A DNA stretch of 64,000 bases, taken from assembly GCA_963920765.1 (NCBI GenBank), contig OY987242.1, positions 13,106,002 to 13,170,001 on the forward strand, in the 5' to 3' direction. Below the pieces are notes generated by a model. It ran no database searches and was not told the origin of the DNA. It saw only the letters and a list, made by a program, of their open reading frames with translations. Shown here piece by piece: positions 22,401 to 34,430 of the stretch (position 1 is its first letter; every line of letters starts with the position of its first letter). A program made the translations under genes and the position numbers. Origin of the DNA: Ulota crispa. Lineage: Eukaryota > Streptophyta > Bryopsida > Orthotrichales > Orthotrichaceae.

Positions 22401-25400
22401 ACAACTCAAACGAGCCATTGGCAATAAAGAAGATGTGCATGAACACATCAAATCAAGACGATCTATATTCACTGTAAATTTCTACATGTTTCCCCCTCCA
22501 CGTCACTACCGGACTTCATTTTGAACAGCCCATCGACACAGATCTACATCGCAGCAGATTTAGACATTCTCGTCAATAAACAGGACGATGAAACTCCAAA
22601 GCAACATACCTTCAACTGATCTAGAGTAACTGACATGAGTACTGAGCCATCACGGTGCAGCACATTCCTGTAGTCTACCAATTCCCCCTGTCCAGAGCCA
22701 AAACACCACGTTGCTAATCAAGAAAAGTTCATATCCAAAAACGTGCCCGTTTCAAATGACAAGACGTGAGTTATAAATTTGCCCTCTGCGAAGTTGAACT
22801 AAAATAATACAAAATAGAGCGACATATGAGACAAAAATATTTGGGACCTTAAAGAAGCAGAATCGACATGCATTATGGCGCTGACAAGGACATTCAAAGC
22901 TAAATTGACATCCGCAAGGAGGTTGCAAAAGGTTTTGACTAACCTCCTTCTGTAGTGGAAGTTGACCGGTCCTCCGTTGAAAGTCGAAGTACCGCCGGTG
23001 CTTCTCTTGGAATTCAGTCTGAAAACAACACAATTAAACATTAACTAACTTTCCGAAACATCGCAAACAAGAGAATTCTATGTTTCAAATAACATGAGAA
23101 CACGTTGAAAAATCAACCTCCAAGAAGCGACCGTTAACATCACAAGATTACCTTTACATCTATAGTGGACTGCAAAAAAGTTGATCACAGACTACGCCTA
23201 ATTAAAAAAATAAGCCTGAAAATACGGACTTAAAGATAAAAAGAAAGATTAGAAAGACCCAGAAAGCTTCATTGCATCCAACTTTTCAAAGAGGTGGTTC
23301 AAATGCTTGCGGTGAAGACTCACCACTCCTTTCTGCTCAGCAGAAATTTTCATGCCAAGGTTTGCAAGTGTTGTGCAAGGTTCGATTTCCTGTTCAGGAG
23401 CTTCCGTCAAGGAGACGCGAATAGTATCACCAAGACCATCCTGTTGGGCAACAAACATGTCAGCAATTACTTTAGAGCAACACTTCCGACGCATGCTGCA
23501 GAAGAGCTAAGCCAAGCTCGAGGGTTCAACTTGCATACAAAGAGGCCATCAAACAAGACGTCCAGAAGTATCATCACAAGAAGGAAAACTGAACCTGGAG
23601 TAAGGCACCGATGCCGATCGCAGACTTCATACGCCCGTCTTCTCCTTCACCAGCCTCAGTGACACCTAGATGCAACGGATAGTCCCAGTTGTTCAAATAC
23701 ATCTCTGCCACGAGAAGCCGATATGCTGAAACCATTATCACCGGGTTGCTTGCTTTCATGGAAAACAAGAAGTTGTGATAATCATGTTTGCGGCAAATTC
23801 GAGCAAACTCAAAGGCTGACTCGACCTGCAGAAGCCATATTTGATGAGTTGCTGCATAGTGACACTGCTCAACTTCCAATAAAAACTGAATGAAATAGGA
23901 AAAGAACCAGAAACCTTTTCCATAAAGAAACATCACAAAACTCTCATCCTCGGTATGGACCATACAAAAATACATCATGCTATTCATGAGATTCCCCTCT
24001 CAAAATACTCGCAGAAGTCTATGAGAATATAAATGATTCACACAAGCCCCAAGTCACAAGCAGAGTCCATTCAGAAAGGCCTGCGAAACTGACCATGCCT
24101 CTTGGAGAGTCCCCGTAGTAGCTCATAATACGATCAGACAAACTTCCATGGTTTGTCCCTATGCGCATAGCCCTTCCATACTTCTTGCACTTTTCTACTA
24201 GAGGGGTAAACACCTGATGCACGGAAACCCCAATCAAGGTGATTAGCCATCACCAAGTAGTAGCATTCATACCTCCTCACCTGCAAAAAAGAAGACTTAT
24301 TCATTAACGACACAATCGATTCTTACATACCTCTTCGATGTGCCGAAGTTCCTCCTCGTAATCAGCTTCTGTATACACCAGTTTCTCAAATTGTGCGCGC
24401 CGATCAGCTGCAAAACAGCAAGACTTTGTCTTAGAAACAATGTAGAATGACAGGACTACGTAATTGAGAGCAATAACAAGAGCTAAGCAAAGCTAAACAA
24501 GATGACCTCCCAACGGGATTTATTAGCTTCAGATTTCAATAAAAGGTGCTCCGCGTTTATGGTTTGGCCTTTAGGAAGACTTTGACAATCTAGCCGCCAA
24601 TCTGAAAGATATCACTCTGCGCTACGAATTGACAGGCAGCATCGTACATTGAAAAAAATCAAACGTCGATTCACCAACAAATTTGCTCACCAAAGTTGCC
24701 AGGGTTAATACGAATCTTGTCAAAGCAATCAGCCACTGCCATTGCAATTGGGGGTGCAAAATGAATATCTGCAACCAGAGGTATATTGTACCTGTCACTC
24801 TCAACAAGGTAAATATCATGTCACAAACATATTTGTTGGTTAAGAGCATGGTTTGTAACTAATTAAGTTGCTTAATCTTCATTTTATCATAAAATCAAGT
24901 TATAAAATTAATTACACGCAAACGCCTCCGCACAGGATCATCAGCAGCTATAGTGTTTTAAAGACAGCGGAAAAAATAGTCAAGCACTTCGATGACTGAG
25001 GTAAAGATGGCTAGGCAGTACCCTTTTTGTACAAGAGTGTTCTTGATATCATAGCAAGCATTAGCCTCTTTCCTCCCTTGAACTGTAATCCGTACAATAT
25101 CACATCCTTGGTCTGCAATCCTCATCACCTGGGAAGTTCACGACCAAATAGATTGTCACGTTAGGGTATACAGTAAACCTAGCTTTCTTTTTTGCACTAT
25201 TCTAGATAATATTTACTGAATGACGTTAAGATGGACAGACCTGCTCCACAGTGCCCTTGACATCCTTTGTGTCTGTGGTGGTCATGGTTTGCACTCGAAT
25301 GGGGTGCTCACTGCCAACGGTTACCTCACCAATATTCACGGTTCTCGTCTTCCTCCTCACAGGCATGTGGATTGCTTCACAATACTTCTGCCGAGGCACT

Positions 25401-26245
25401 GCTTACACGCGACAATGCCATCACCAGCGGTTAGAGTAAATCAACCAGAGGGATTGAAAGTCATCCTAAAATGACTGGATTCTTTCATCTCCTCGCCTTA
25501 GTACCCCTCGGCCCGTGATCTAGTCATGAAAGTCACCGAAATCCTGAACGATCTTCCAGGATATCAGCACGTGCATTCACTCTCTATAAGTTGCAGAATT
25601 GATTTCTCTTCCCAATCAAGTGAATGTGTATACCCTAAGGATATTTCACCTTAACAAGGGTCATTACTCCTCGAGCAGCATTCGGATGCAGAATTGTGCA
25701 CGTATGAGTTCTGTTCACTACAGACTTCTAAGCTCCCTGATTAAGATTCAGCACACCTCGAGTTGCATTCCAAAGACGAGGACTTCGGATAGAATTTTCT
25801 TCCAATTCGACCACACGAAAACCAGGGAGCAATTGCCAGAATCGTGCGAAGTCGAAAAGAAATCCAGGAAAATAAAGGCGACAAAAACAATTCGACGTAA
25901 ATACCATCACCTACGTCGCAATTCACAGTCGTGAATTTCTAAAACACGTCGCAGAACAATGCGACGAATGCGCATGCGCTAATTAAAAGTACAAAAAGGC
26001 ATAAAAGTATCACCTAAAAGCTGACTTCCTTGAGACGCAGGCTCCATCTCCACCAATTCGGGAGCCACATTGCGCACGCCAGCCACCCGCACCCTCTGTC
26101 CCCGAGTCTCCTGGGCCTTCACCGCCCCTTTCAATTCCACCGCCACACCTAGCTGCAAAGTTCCGGGCAAGCAGTCCATCTTCTTCACGCTCGAAAACGA
26201 GCTCGGAATGCTCGCAGTCATCACCAAATTCGTCATTCCAGCCAT
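19453..26245 (-). CDS. HDS: 4-hydroxy-3-methylbut-2-enyl diphosphate synthase (HDS, IspG/GcpE), plastid
   Basis: An iron-sulfur enzyme of the plastid MEP pathway that reductively converts methylerythritol cyclodiphosphate to HMBPP. I read 19 exons, 5' to 3': 26245-26014, 25398-25241, 25128-25022, 24791-24691, 24407-24331, 24213-24094, 23825-23595, 23440-23324, 23018-22944, 22687-22610, 22362-22303, 21834-21772, 21639-21495, 21253-21115, 20909-20832, 20674-20515, 20231-20133, 19929-19825, 19557-19453. All introns are GT-AG. The sum is 2250 nt, or 749 aa, close to the roughly 740 aa of plant HDS. The first ~75 residues look like a transit peptide ([18 protein letters not shown]). Landmarks include [20 protein letters not shown], the plant-specific central insert, and the cluster ligands CPSCGRT and [10 protein letters not shown]. 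The start is the first in-frame ATG of exon 1. It appears intact. Confidence 0.96.
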
Positions 26246-27005
26246 AGCTCCAAAGTTCCAAGTCTCCAAATCTCTCCAACTCTCTCCAAATCTCTCCGAA
26301 TCTCACCGTACTTTCTCACCGACTTAATCTGCTCGCAACAACCGCCAACTAAACTCTCTTCCTCAACACCGCCTCTTCACCGATATCATACAACAAATTC
26401 GTAAACCTCCACAAGGTCTCCTAATTTCGTGCAAAAGGCAAAAGAACAGAAAAACAAAAAGTAAAGAGGAAGTGCTACTAAGTTACGGCTTTGCAAAAGA
26501 GACAACACAAGCAATATTTGTTGTCAGCAATGCTACATGTTGCGGGGAAAAGAATGCGCCATCGTTGGCTCTGCAAGTGACAAAACACGACGACGGATAA
26601 AGCGAGAGAGAACGCAGCGAGTTACAGCAGCTGCTGCAAGTGAATGGGAGGCTCCAGCCAAGCTCCGGGCAGCACCGGGCAGCACGAGAGAGGGTATCGT
26701 AGATCGCGGGATGCGCTTGTCCCTCTGCATTATGCCCGGTGACTTCGTTATGTCCGATGGTCCGCTTCATACCCGGTAATACCCGGTAATACCCGGTCTG
26801 CGGACTGCCTTTTGTGCCCCCTCGAGTTCACGACTTGGTCTTCAATATGACAACATCCAAACAAACAACCTCATATAAGGATTGATGCCAAGCTTCACAA
26901 TCAGCGGTTGCTAAATTTAGCAAAATTTCTATCTCCAAGATGCAAAACTGTCTTCGAGGTGAGGTACAATTTGGCGGGCTCCCCTATTGCTGATGGGACC
27001 TCAGA
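26246..27005. other. upstream region of HDS
   Basis: Presumed 5' leader and promoter of HDS; no core element could be assigned with confidence. A three-unit tandem of TACCCGGTAA lies at about 26770-26797. Confidence 0.4.
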
Positions 27006-27812
27006 TTAACCCTTTAGAGACCACCAAACCATATTTTGGTTCAGGAGAGTAGTTTTTGGCCTATACAGTAAAATCGCTCAATAATTTGGAAAATGATCTT
27101 GAAGAGCGCTTGTGAACATAGGAATTTTGCATTCAATACAAAAAACAACAATGAAATTAGATATGGGAGTTGATAAATAATGGTGTTTATATATCATGGC
27201 CTCAGAATACATATCCATATTTGGTCAGAGATGGATCAAAGCAACAACACAATACATCAAACATCCAAGAAGAATGCCACATTTCAGTTGTGCAATCTTA
27301 AAAAATTTCAAATTGCTTAAGGAATACGCTTGTATTGTTTCTCTATACGGTAGTAGTATAATTGTAGTATTTGAGAAGCCATTGAAATGATACTATCATT
27401 TTATTTTAAAAAAAATTCATCCTACATTTAAGGCCAATTTTTGATTGCTTTCACCAATTGGATTTTCCATAACAATTATCAAATTTCTTGTAGAACCGTT
27501 TTAGGGTAGCAAAGAAAATGGGATTTTTGACCCTTTTTGTCTACTTAGGTACACCTTGTGATTGCTATTTTTGTCTATTTTGTGTGAAACTAGTCTTGTT
27601 GGAAAGGTGGAAAATCTTGTTTTTTTGAAATATAAGGCTCTTCTCAATCAAAGCTTGCATAAAGCATTAACATTCAAAACCAAACAAAAATGAAAAACTA
27701 GAGATTTTCCATATACAACCCATTTAATCATTATAATGTTTCACCTCCAATGGTAGATCTAACTGAAATTTTGATACATTATAGCAAACAAGGTGTTCTC
27801 TGCATTTGTACG

Positions 27813-28001
27813 GTTGAATTATTCAAATTGGATCCATATTTATTTCAAATGCACATATAATTTTATGACCCCGATTTCTAGTGGATTTTGGAAAAATGTG
27901 TGTGGTCTTCAACCCCTGAGTGCCTCAAGTTGATTTTGCTTCCAAGGATCATTTGAGATCTTTCCCCCTTTATTGGGTGCCATGACCTCAAAATCAAGAT
28001 C
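27813..28001. repeat. left copy of a 189-bp duplicated flank
   Basis: From GTTGAATTATTCAAATT to CAAAATCAAGATC this segment matches 33139-33327 in direct orientation, with roughly a dozen mismatches. The two copies bracket the retrotransposon. Confidence 0.9.
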
Positions 28002-28185
28002 GTAATGACGGTTACGTTGGTTAGAGGTTGGTTACCCTTCCTCTTTTTTTCTTAAACCAAGTGAGGAGGTTTGTTCCTCACTTGACATTTTGCTTAATAC
28101 AATGGAATACTTTTAATGTCACATTTGCGTCTCTTAGTGTTTGTTTCTACATTAGGTTATGATCTCAAAATAGGAAAGGAATGTC
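28001..28185. repeat. inverted partial LTR copy
   Basis: The reverse complement matches 28191-28374, within the adjacent LTR, at all but one or two bases, forming a ~374-bp palindrome centred near 28188. It lacks the outermost part of the LTR terminus (TGTTACGAACTAG). Confidence 0.9.
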
Positions 28186-28186
28186 T

Positions 28187-28393
28187 AAGAGTCGACATTC
28201 CTTTCCTATTTTGAGATCATAACCTAATGTAGAAACAAACACTAAGAGACGCAAATGTGACATTAAAAGTATTCCATTGTATTAAGCAAAATGTCAAGTG
28301 AGGAACAAACCTCCTCACTTGGTTTAAGAAAAAAAGAGGAAGGGTAACCAACCTCTAACCAACGTAACTGTCATTACGAACTAGTTCGTAACA
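28187..28393 (-). repeat. Ty3/gypsy 3' LTR (truncated)
   Basis: In element orientation it begins TGTTACGAACTAG at 28393, just after a polypurine tract (AAAAAGAGGGATAA, 28394-28407). It matches the LTR at 32915-33138 with about 5% differences. Its outer end is lost at the junction with the inverted copy. Confidence 0.8.
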
Positions 28394-31211
28394 TTATCCC
28401 TCTTTTTAAGTAGAGTTTTTTTACGGTTTGGTGCCAGCGTCCTAGGGTGCTTCTTATGAAATTTTGCCACCGCTAATGGTGCATTCTCTAAATTCGCTGT
28501 CGGCTCCCAAGAATTCTCTTCTGGTCCGTAGCCCTTCCAAGAGACTAGATATTGCAATCTTCTTTTCCAACCAAAAATTCGTGAATTAAGAACTTTGTGG
28601 ACTTTCCATTCGACATCTCCATCAAAAGTGGTAATCGGTGGGGGTGGTAATTGGCGTCGTCCCGGAATGGAATCATGACGATATCTTTTAAGCAAGGAGA
28701 CATGGAACACATCATGAATCTGCAATGTTTTTGGTAATTGTAAGCAATAAACAACATCGGAGAGTTTAGCAATTACTGTAAATGGTCCCAAAAACTTTGG
28801 GACCAGTTTCCAAGACGGCTCCGTTGTTGTTATATTATTGTGCCAAAGAAGAACCTTGTCGCATATTTGAAATGTTGATTGTAATTGTACCCCGCAATCA
28901 TAGTTGCGTTTGGCGTCTTCCCCTGCAATTNNNNNNNNNNNNNNNNNNNNNNNNNNNNNNNNNNNNNNNNNNNNNNNNNNNNNNNNNNNNNNNNNNNNNN
29001 NNNNNNNNNNNNNNNNNNNNNNNNNNNNNNNNNNNNNNNNNNNNNNNNNNNNNNNNNNNNNNNNNNNNNNNNNNNNNNNNNNNNNNNNNNNNNNNNNNNN
29101 NNNNNNNNNNNNNNNNNNNNNNNNNNNNNNCAAAAGAATAGCTCTTGTTGCCACTTTGGATGCATTCGCCTCTACAATGAAAAGTTGTTCAAAATTAGGG
29201 TGGAGCAATACCGGTGCTTAGAGAAATCTTGATCAAAGTTCCATGGAAGCCCGATCCACTTCTATGGTCCATTCAAATTTGTTATCTTTTTTTGTCAGCA
29301 TAATAAGGGAAACGGCAATCCTAGAATAATTACATATAAAACGCCGATAAAAATTGGCAAAGTCAAGAAATGCTTGCACTTCTTTCATGGTTTTTGAGTG
29401 GGCCAATCCTTAATAGTTTGAACCTTGTCCTAGCACATTTCCAACCCTTTAGCATACACCACCATTCCTAAAAACTCAACGGATTGACAATGAAACTGAC
29501 ACTTTGAATCCTTGGCATAAAGTCCATGTTTCTCTAATCGTTGAAAAACTTCCCGCACGACTCGTACATGTTCTTTCAGATCTTTTGAAAAAGTGAGGAT
29601 GTCGTTCAAATATATTACTACGGAAATCTCCAATAGATCTCCAAAGATCTCTTGCATGTAAGATTGAAATTGGGCAGGCGCATTGGTTAATCCAAAAGGC
29701 ATCATTAAATACTCAAACAACCCATACCGTGTTTTGAATGCCGTTTTGAACTCATGTCCCAATGCCATCCGCACTTGGTGGTACGCCTGTCTTATATCCA
29801 GCTTAGTGAAAATCTTTGCTCCCACCAACCGGTTTGTGAGCTCCGGAATAAAGGGTAACGGGTAGCAATTTTGGATTGTGACTTTATTCAAATTTTGATA
29901 ATCCACGCAAACTCTGATGGAACCATCTTTCTTCTTTGTAAATACAATTGATGCCGTAACCGGGGATTTGGACTGTCAAATCCATCTCTTCCTCAAATTT
30001 TCCTCTAAATACTTGCAAAACTCTTCTAATTCCGCCGGTGACATAGGTCGGAGACCAGTATTTCGTGGCTTCTAGCCCTGCTTGAATTCAATTTTCATGT
30101 CCGCCACGCTGTGTTTTGGCAACTCATTTGATGCCTGCTCACTAAAAGCTCCACTCAAGTCGCGGTATTCCTTTGGAATTAAAGAATTTTTTGTACTAGA
30201 AAGACCCACCTTGGAAATATTGAGTGCATAAATCTTCGCATCCTTTGCCAAAAAACAAAAAGCAGCCGCTGACACAAAGGAGTGCGTTGGGGCAATTAAG
30301 TTTCTTGTAATGGGCCCGGTATTTTTTATTGGCTTATCGGGCTCTGCATCCCTAAGCTCTTTATCGGCCCCTGCACTTGATATCCCTATGCCGGGTGCCG
30401 GTGATGGTACCGGGGCGGGGGTGCCCTCAGCCGCCAGTCTGCAGCCGCCAGCCCGCATCGGTTTGTCGGGTGGCGGGGTGGGGCTCATTGCCTGGGCCCG
30501 CCCGGCAGGTCCTAGCAGTACCGCAGCGCCAGCGCCCGGGCTGCCTACAGGCTCTAACAGGCCCGCAGCGCCGACGCGCTTGCTGTCTGCGGGCCCTTAC
30601 AAGCCCGCAGTGCTTGCAAAGCTCGCGGCACCTCCTACTTTGCTAATTTTTTTTTCAATTCTTCCTTTGTGAACTTTGCTTTGTGAATGGAATGCACTCG
30701 CGGTAATCCCACCATCCATTGACCGTCGCCAAGCATCATTTCCAACTCCAGAATGGAGGCTCATTATTTCAGGCATTATACAATTCGCTCTACAATACGC
30801 TGAGTTGAACATTACACTCCTTTGTAACCAACAAATAGTTGGGTCGTGACGAATCAACCAAGGGATGCTCAAAATAAATGGATATCTTTCTGTGTTGGTG
30901 ATATCCGCCACCAACTTTTCACGATGACTCCTAATTACAAGTTCAACCACCGCCTTGTGTATAATAAGCTCGGAATTAATCATTCGGCCATCAATCACCC
31001 AGACTTCTCTTGGTGTTCCCTTGAGTTTTAGGATTGCATTGCACTTCTCTGCAAACCTAAGATGCATGAAGATTCTTGTAGCTCCTGAGTCCACTAGGGT
31101 GGAGGCTGCCATGGAGTTGATTGTGACAGCGAACGTTACATGGGCCTCCGGATCCAATGTAGTCCGTAGAGACAATGGAGTCAATATATTTTCCGAATCC
31201 TTGTAGATCAC
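28381..31211 (-). pseudogene. Ty3/gypsy chromovirus pol (protease-RT-RNase H-integrase-chromodomain), decayed and gapped
   Basis: Order on the minus strand: an aspartic protease with active-site DSGAT (near 31090); a Pro/Ala-rich GC-rich linker (about 30380-30640); reverse transcriptase with FTKLDIRQAYHQVR, the thumb-proximal PFGLTNAPAQFQ block, and a catalytic box reading YLND instead of YxDD; the start of RNase H (LFIVEANASKVATRAILL) at the edge of the N gap; then, past the gap, the integrase C-terminus (KVLLWHNN, FLGPFTV, DVFHVSLLKRY) and a chromodomain (LVSWKGYGPEENSWEP) ending at 28381. The protease, linker and RT share one frame broken by stops, such as at 30597 and 30072. The chromodomain places it among chromoviruses. 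The copy is inactive. Confidence 0.9.
28931..29130. other. assembly gap (200 N)
   Basis: Exactly 200 N, which suggests a placeholder size. Flanking coding sequence shows that most of RNase H and the integrase core, far more than 200 bp, should lie here. Confidence 0.98.
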
Positions 31212-31389
31212 CAGAGGTTCTTTCTATTGCAAATATTGCTCATGATCAAGCTCATCATCCCCCGTTTTGTGCTCGTGCTTTGCTTCAAGATTGTAGCCGC
31301 CGCCGTCTGGACAATGTACAAGTACTGAATCCTCCCACTCAGTCCCGGGCTTCCTTTTTTTCCAATGCTGTTTCTTCCATCTTCATGGT

Positions 31390-32424
31390 AGCCGAAATTG
31401 AAAGTGGCCTAGAGAGATTTGTGGGGCACTTAGCTCTGATATGTCCTAATTTACCGCAACCTCAACATCGCCCCTGGCGTTGATATTCTAGCCGTTCCGT
31501 TGTCATTTTTGCTAAAGCTTGCGTGGCTTGAGTCGCGCCAAGCTCTATAAGCACTAGGCCCAAATTTGCTTGAGACCTCGCACTTGGATCACGGAAAGGA
31601 GCAATTGGACCTCTAACATTTTGGGAATTGGATTGTACCCGCCGATTTTGCCGTCGGCCCCATAGCCTTTCATCAATTCGGAACACCATTGCCATCCAAT
31701 CTTGAAGTCTTTGTGGTTACGTCTTTGCAGTGGCTATAAAATCCAAGATTTCATCTTTGAGTCCTTTTGGAAACCGAGCCACCAAGCTAGCTTCATTCCA
31801 TTTGACTTGAGCGGCATATTCATTAAACGTAGAAATATATGATGCCGCCAAACCGGTTTGCCTAAGCCGACCTAAACGGTCTTCTGCGTTACCTTGTCTA
31901 TCCAAGTCGCCGTCAACCCTAATAATGGATTTCCAAAAAGCATCATAGTCCGTCAACAGCTCATGATCACGTCCTTCATCAAGGGCTTGCAAAAGTGGCA
32001 TCGCATAATTTTGTGCAGCCCTTATCATATATGAAAGAGCATAAGCGATTTTATCGGCATCAGAATTATAAATGCGTGGCTTAGCTCGGAATACCAAACG
32101 CAATTGTGCAAGCCATCGGTACACCTCGTTACTCTTCTTTCCGGAAAATTTATCCGGTTCCGCTACTTTTGATTCCTTGATATGAAATCCATCACCTCGA
32201 GGCTCTTCTATTCTTCTTGGTGCTTGCCCTTCTTCCCCGGATGTGGATGACGCTACCAGTCCTGACCCCAACGTCGCACGCTCTGAAAGTTCTTGCACCA
32301 AATGGGGGATCTTCGCTTGAAACACATTTTGAATTTGTTGTTGTATGAATGAGGCCAACTCCGACCCCACCCCTTCCGGCATTGTAAGCCCTCGCGGATC
32401 TCTGGCTACGTGCTTACAATCCAT
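31390..32424 (-). pseudogene. Ty3/gypsy gag, decayed
   Basis: Starts at ATG 32424 (MDCKHVARDPRG). A retrotransposon gag (capsid) region is recognisable in PDKFSGKKSNEVYRWLAQL and YISTFNEYAAQVKWNEASLV. Stops occur at about 31717 and 31462. The second falls inside a CCHC zinc knuckle, where the frame reads C-stop-GCGKLGHIRAKC. The gene lies just inside the 5' LTR (element orientation) and upstream of pol in the same direction. Confidence 0.85.
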
Positions 32425-32914
32425 GGTAGCTCAATCTAACTTCACAACATGACTTCTTCAACCTTCTTCTCCCACCACAATCTTATCATTGTAGACAAAT
32501 ATTGTTGAAACTTGCAACATGATTTACTTGATGCAAGTATTTTGTAACCCTAACCTTATTTCATTTATGCTTCTACTCTTCTTTCCTTCCTAATCACTAC
32601 TAATTAATTGGCCGTTATCCTACCTACCAACCACGGTGAATGCATCAAAACCTAAAATCACCTCCTCAATAGAACCAACAAACAACTCCAAGAACGCATT
32701 GAAACATTGAATAGAACATGCTAAAATTTTGGAAAAAGAAAACCGCACAAATTGTTTGCTACTCCTACCACCATAGAAAATTTGCAAGAATTCTTGAGCC
32801 TATTTACTTCACAATAATTTCCCAAAAGGCAACATCCCACATTTGTCAAAACCAAATACATTCCTACCCGATTGCCTCCTCATCCAAATGTGGACTCTCA
32901 AGAACTTGACATTA

Positions 32915-33138
32915 TGTTACGATACAAGATCAAGAGTCGACATTCCTTTCCTATTTTGAGATCATAACCTAATGCAGAAACAAACACTAAGAGATGCAAA
33001 TGTGACATTGAAAGTATTCCATTGTATTAAGCAAAATGTCAAGTGAGGAACAAACCTCCTCACTTGGTTTAAGAAGGAAAGAGGAAGGGTAACCAACCTC
33101 TAACCAAAGTAACCATCATTATGAATTAGTTCGTAACA
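32915..33138 (-). repeat. Ty3/gypsy 5' LTR
   Basis: 224 bp with TGTTACG...CGTAACA termini on either strand. It is homologous to 28187-28393 and to the solo LTR at 15503-15761. The sequence next to its inner end is not a clear primer-binding site. Confidence 0.85.
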
Positions 33139-33327
33139 GTTGAATTATTCAAATTAGATCCATATTTGTTTCAAATGCACATCTAATTTTATGACCCGGT
33201 TTCTAGTGGATTTTGGGAAAATGTGTGTGGTCTTCAACCCCTGAGCGCCTTGAGTTGATTTTGCTTCCGAGGGTCATTCGAGACCTTTCCCCCTTTTATT
33301 GGGTGCCATGACCTCAAAATCAAGATC
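33139..33327. repeat. right copy of the 189-bp duplicated flank
   Basis: Begins immediately after the LTR terminus, with GTTGA, and matches 27813-28001 in direct orientation. Confidence 0.9.
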
Positions 33328-34430
33328 CGTTTTAATTCACGGCTGAATTAGATGCATGACTCAGATGTGCACATGGTTTAGCAAAATCAATAAACATTCA
33401 TCGTACCGTTTCAAAGTTTATAGGAGTCAAAGTACCATTGATTTTCTCAAAATCCACCATTTCTGGGCATAGTTTGGAGGTTAGACTGAAATGGTTGTTT
33501 GTTTTAGTAGGAATTTCGGGCTGTAATTTTTGGGGGGCCTTCAAGGTCTTGTTGGGCTTCAAAGTCCAAAATTTCAGCAGATCCTGATGTTCCGAAGGCT
33601 GTGGATGGGGAGCTTTTTTGGCCAGTCCTTCATTGTTTTTATCGGGCTTGAGACCAAAGGTAGCCAGTGTTCTAACCCCCAGCCCACTTGCAAAACTGTC
33701 AAGAAATAAAAATGGCTAGATAAACAGAGATCAAACAGAGATCAAATTCCTTTTTCACGCATGTCACAAATCCAAATGCTTGATCTCCTCTCACCAGCAT
33801 GAGTAGTACCCATCCACTAATACCCCAAATACAGTCTTGCAAGGGTACCCTTCCCCTCTTCCCTTTTCAATGCGTGTTTGGGCAAAATTAAATTCAGAGA
33901 GACCACATTCTGGCCTATGGGGCGCTTAGGGGTTAAAGGGTTAACATAACTTGAGTAGCCATCAATTATATTTGATTCCTCCCCACCTAACTATAATGCA
34001 AAGTGTAAATGTGCTTTTTATTCACTTGTCCTCCCTCAAACAATTACTTGTAGTTATCGTGTCATGTTAAGGTTTGGCATTTGTACAAATGTACTAAATA
34101 GTTTTTTAGTGGCTTCTTGGTAAAATTGTTAATGTACACTTTGCAAATGTCCAAATTTAGCATTATCCCTAAACCTTAAAACAACTATGGTTGATTGATG
34201 TTAGACATCACCAATTCACATAATTGAAGAATATATGAACTGAACTTAAAAATTGCCATTTATAACCTAATAAGCTGCCACGTATGTACCTAAAAGTTCT
34301 TAGACAAGAAAAACTTGTAAACAAAATACTAAACTAAATGAGAAAGTATTGCAACTTGCCTACTACTAAAATTCAAGGTAGGTTGCAACCTACAACCCGC
34401 GTTTTTGGCAAGTAAAGATAAAAACCAAAA
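33328..34430. other. intergenic
   Basis: No gene is recognised. TTAA-family right ends lie at about 33925-33944. Confidence 0.5.

Larger units (their letters stand above)
27010..33932. mobile_element. candidate TTAA-bounded element containing the gypsy insertion
   Basis: The left junction is TTAACCCTTTAGAGACC (TTAA 27006-27009). The right junction is GCGCTTAGGGGTTAA (TTAA 33933-33936), followed by a second AGGGTTAA (TTAA 33941-33944). If the pairing is real, the Ty3/gypsy element inserted within an older TTAA-type element. The pairing is inferred from the end consensus only. Confidence 0.3.
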
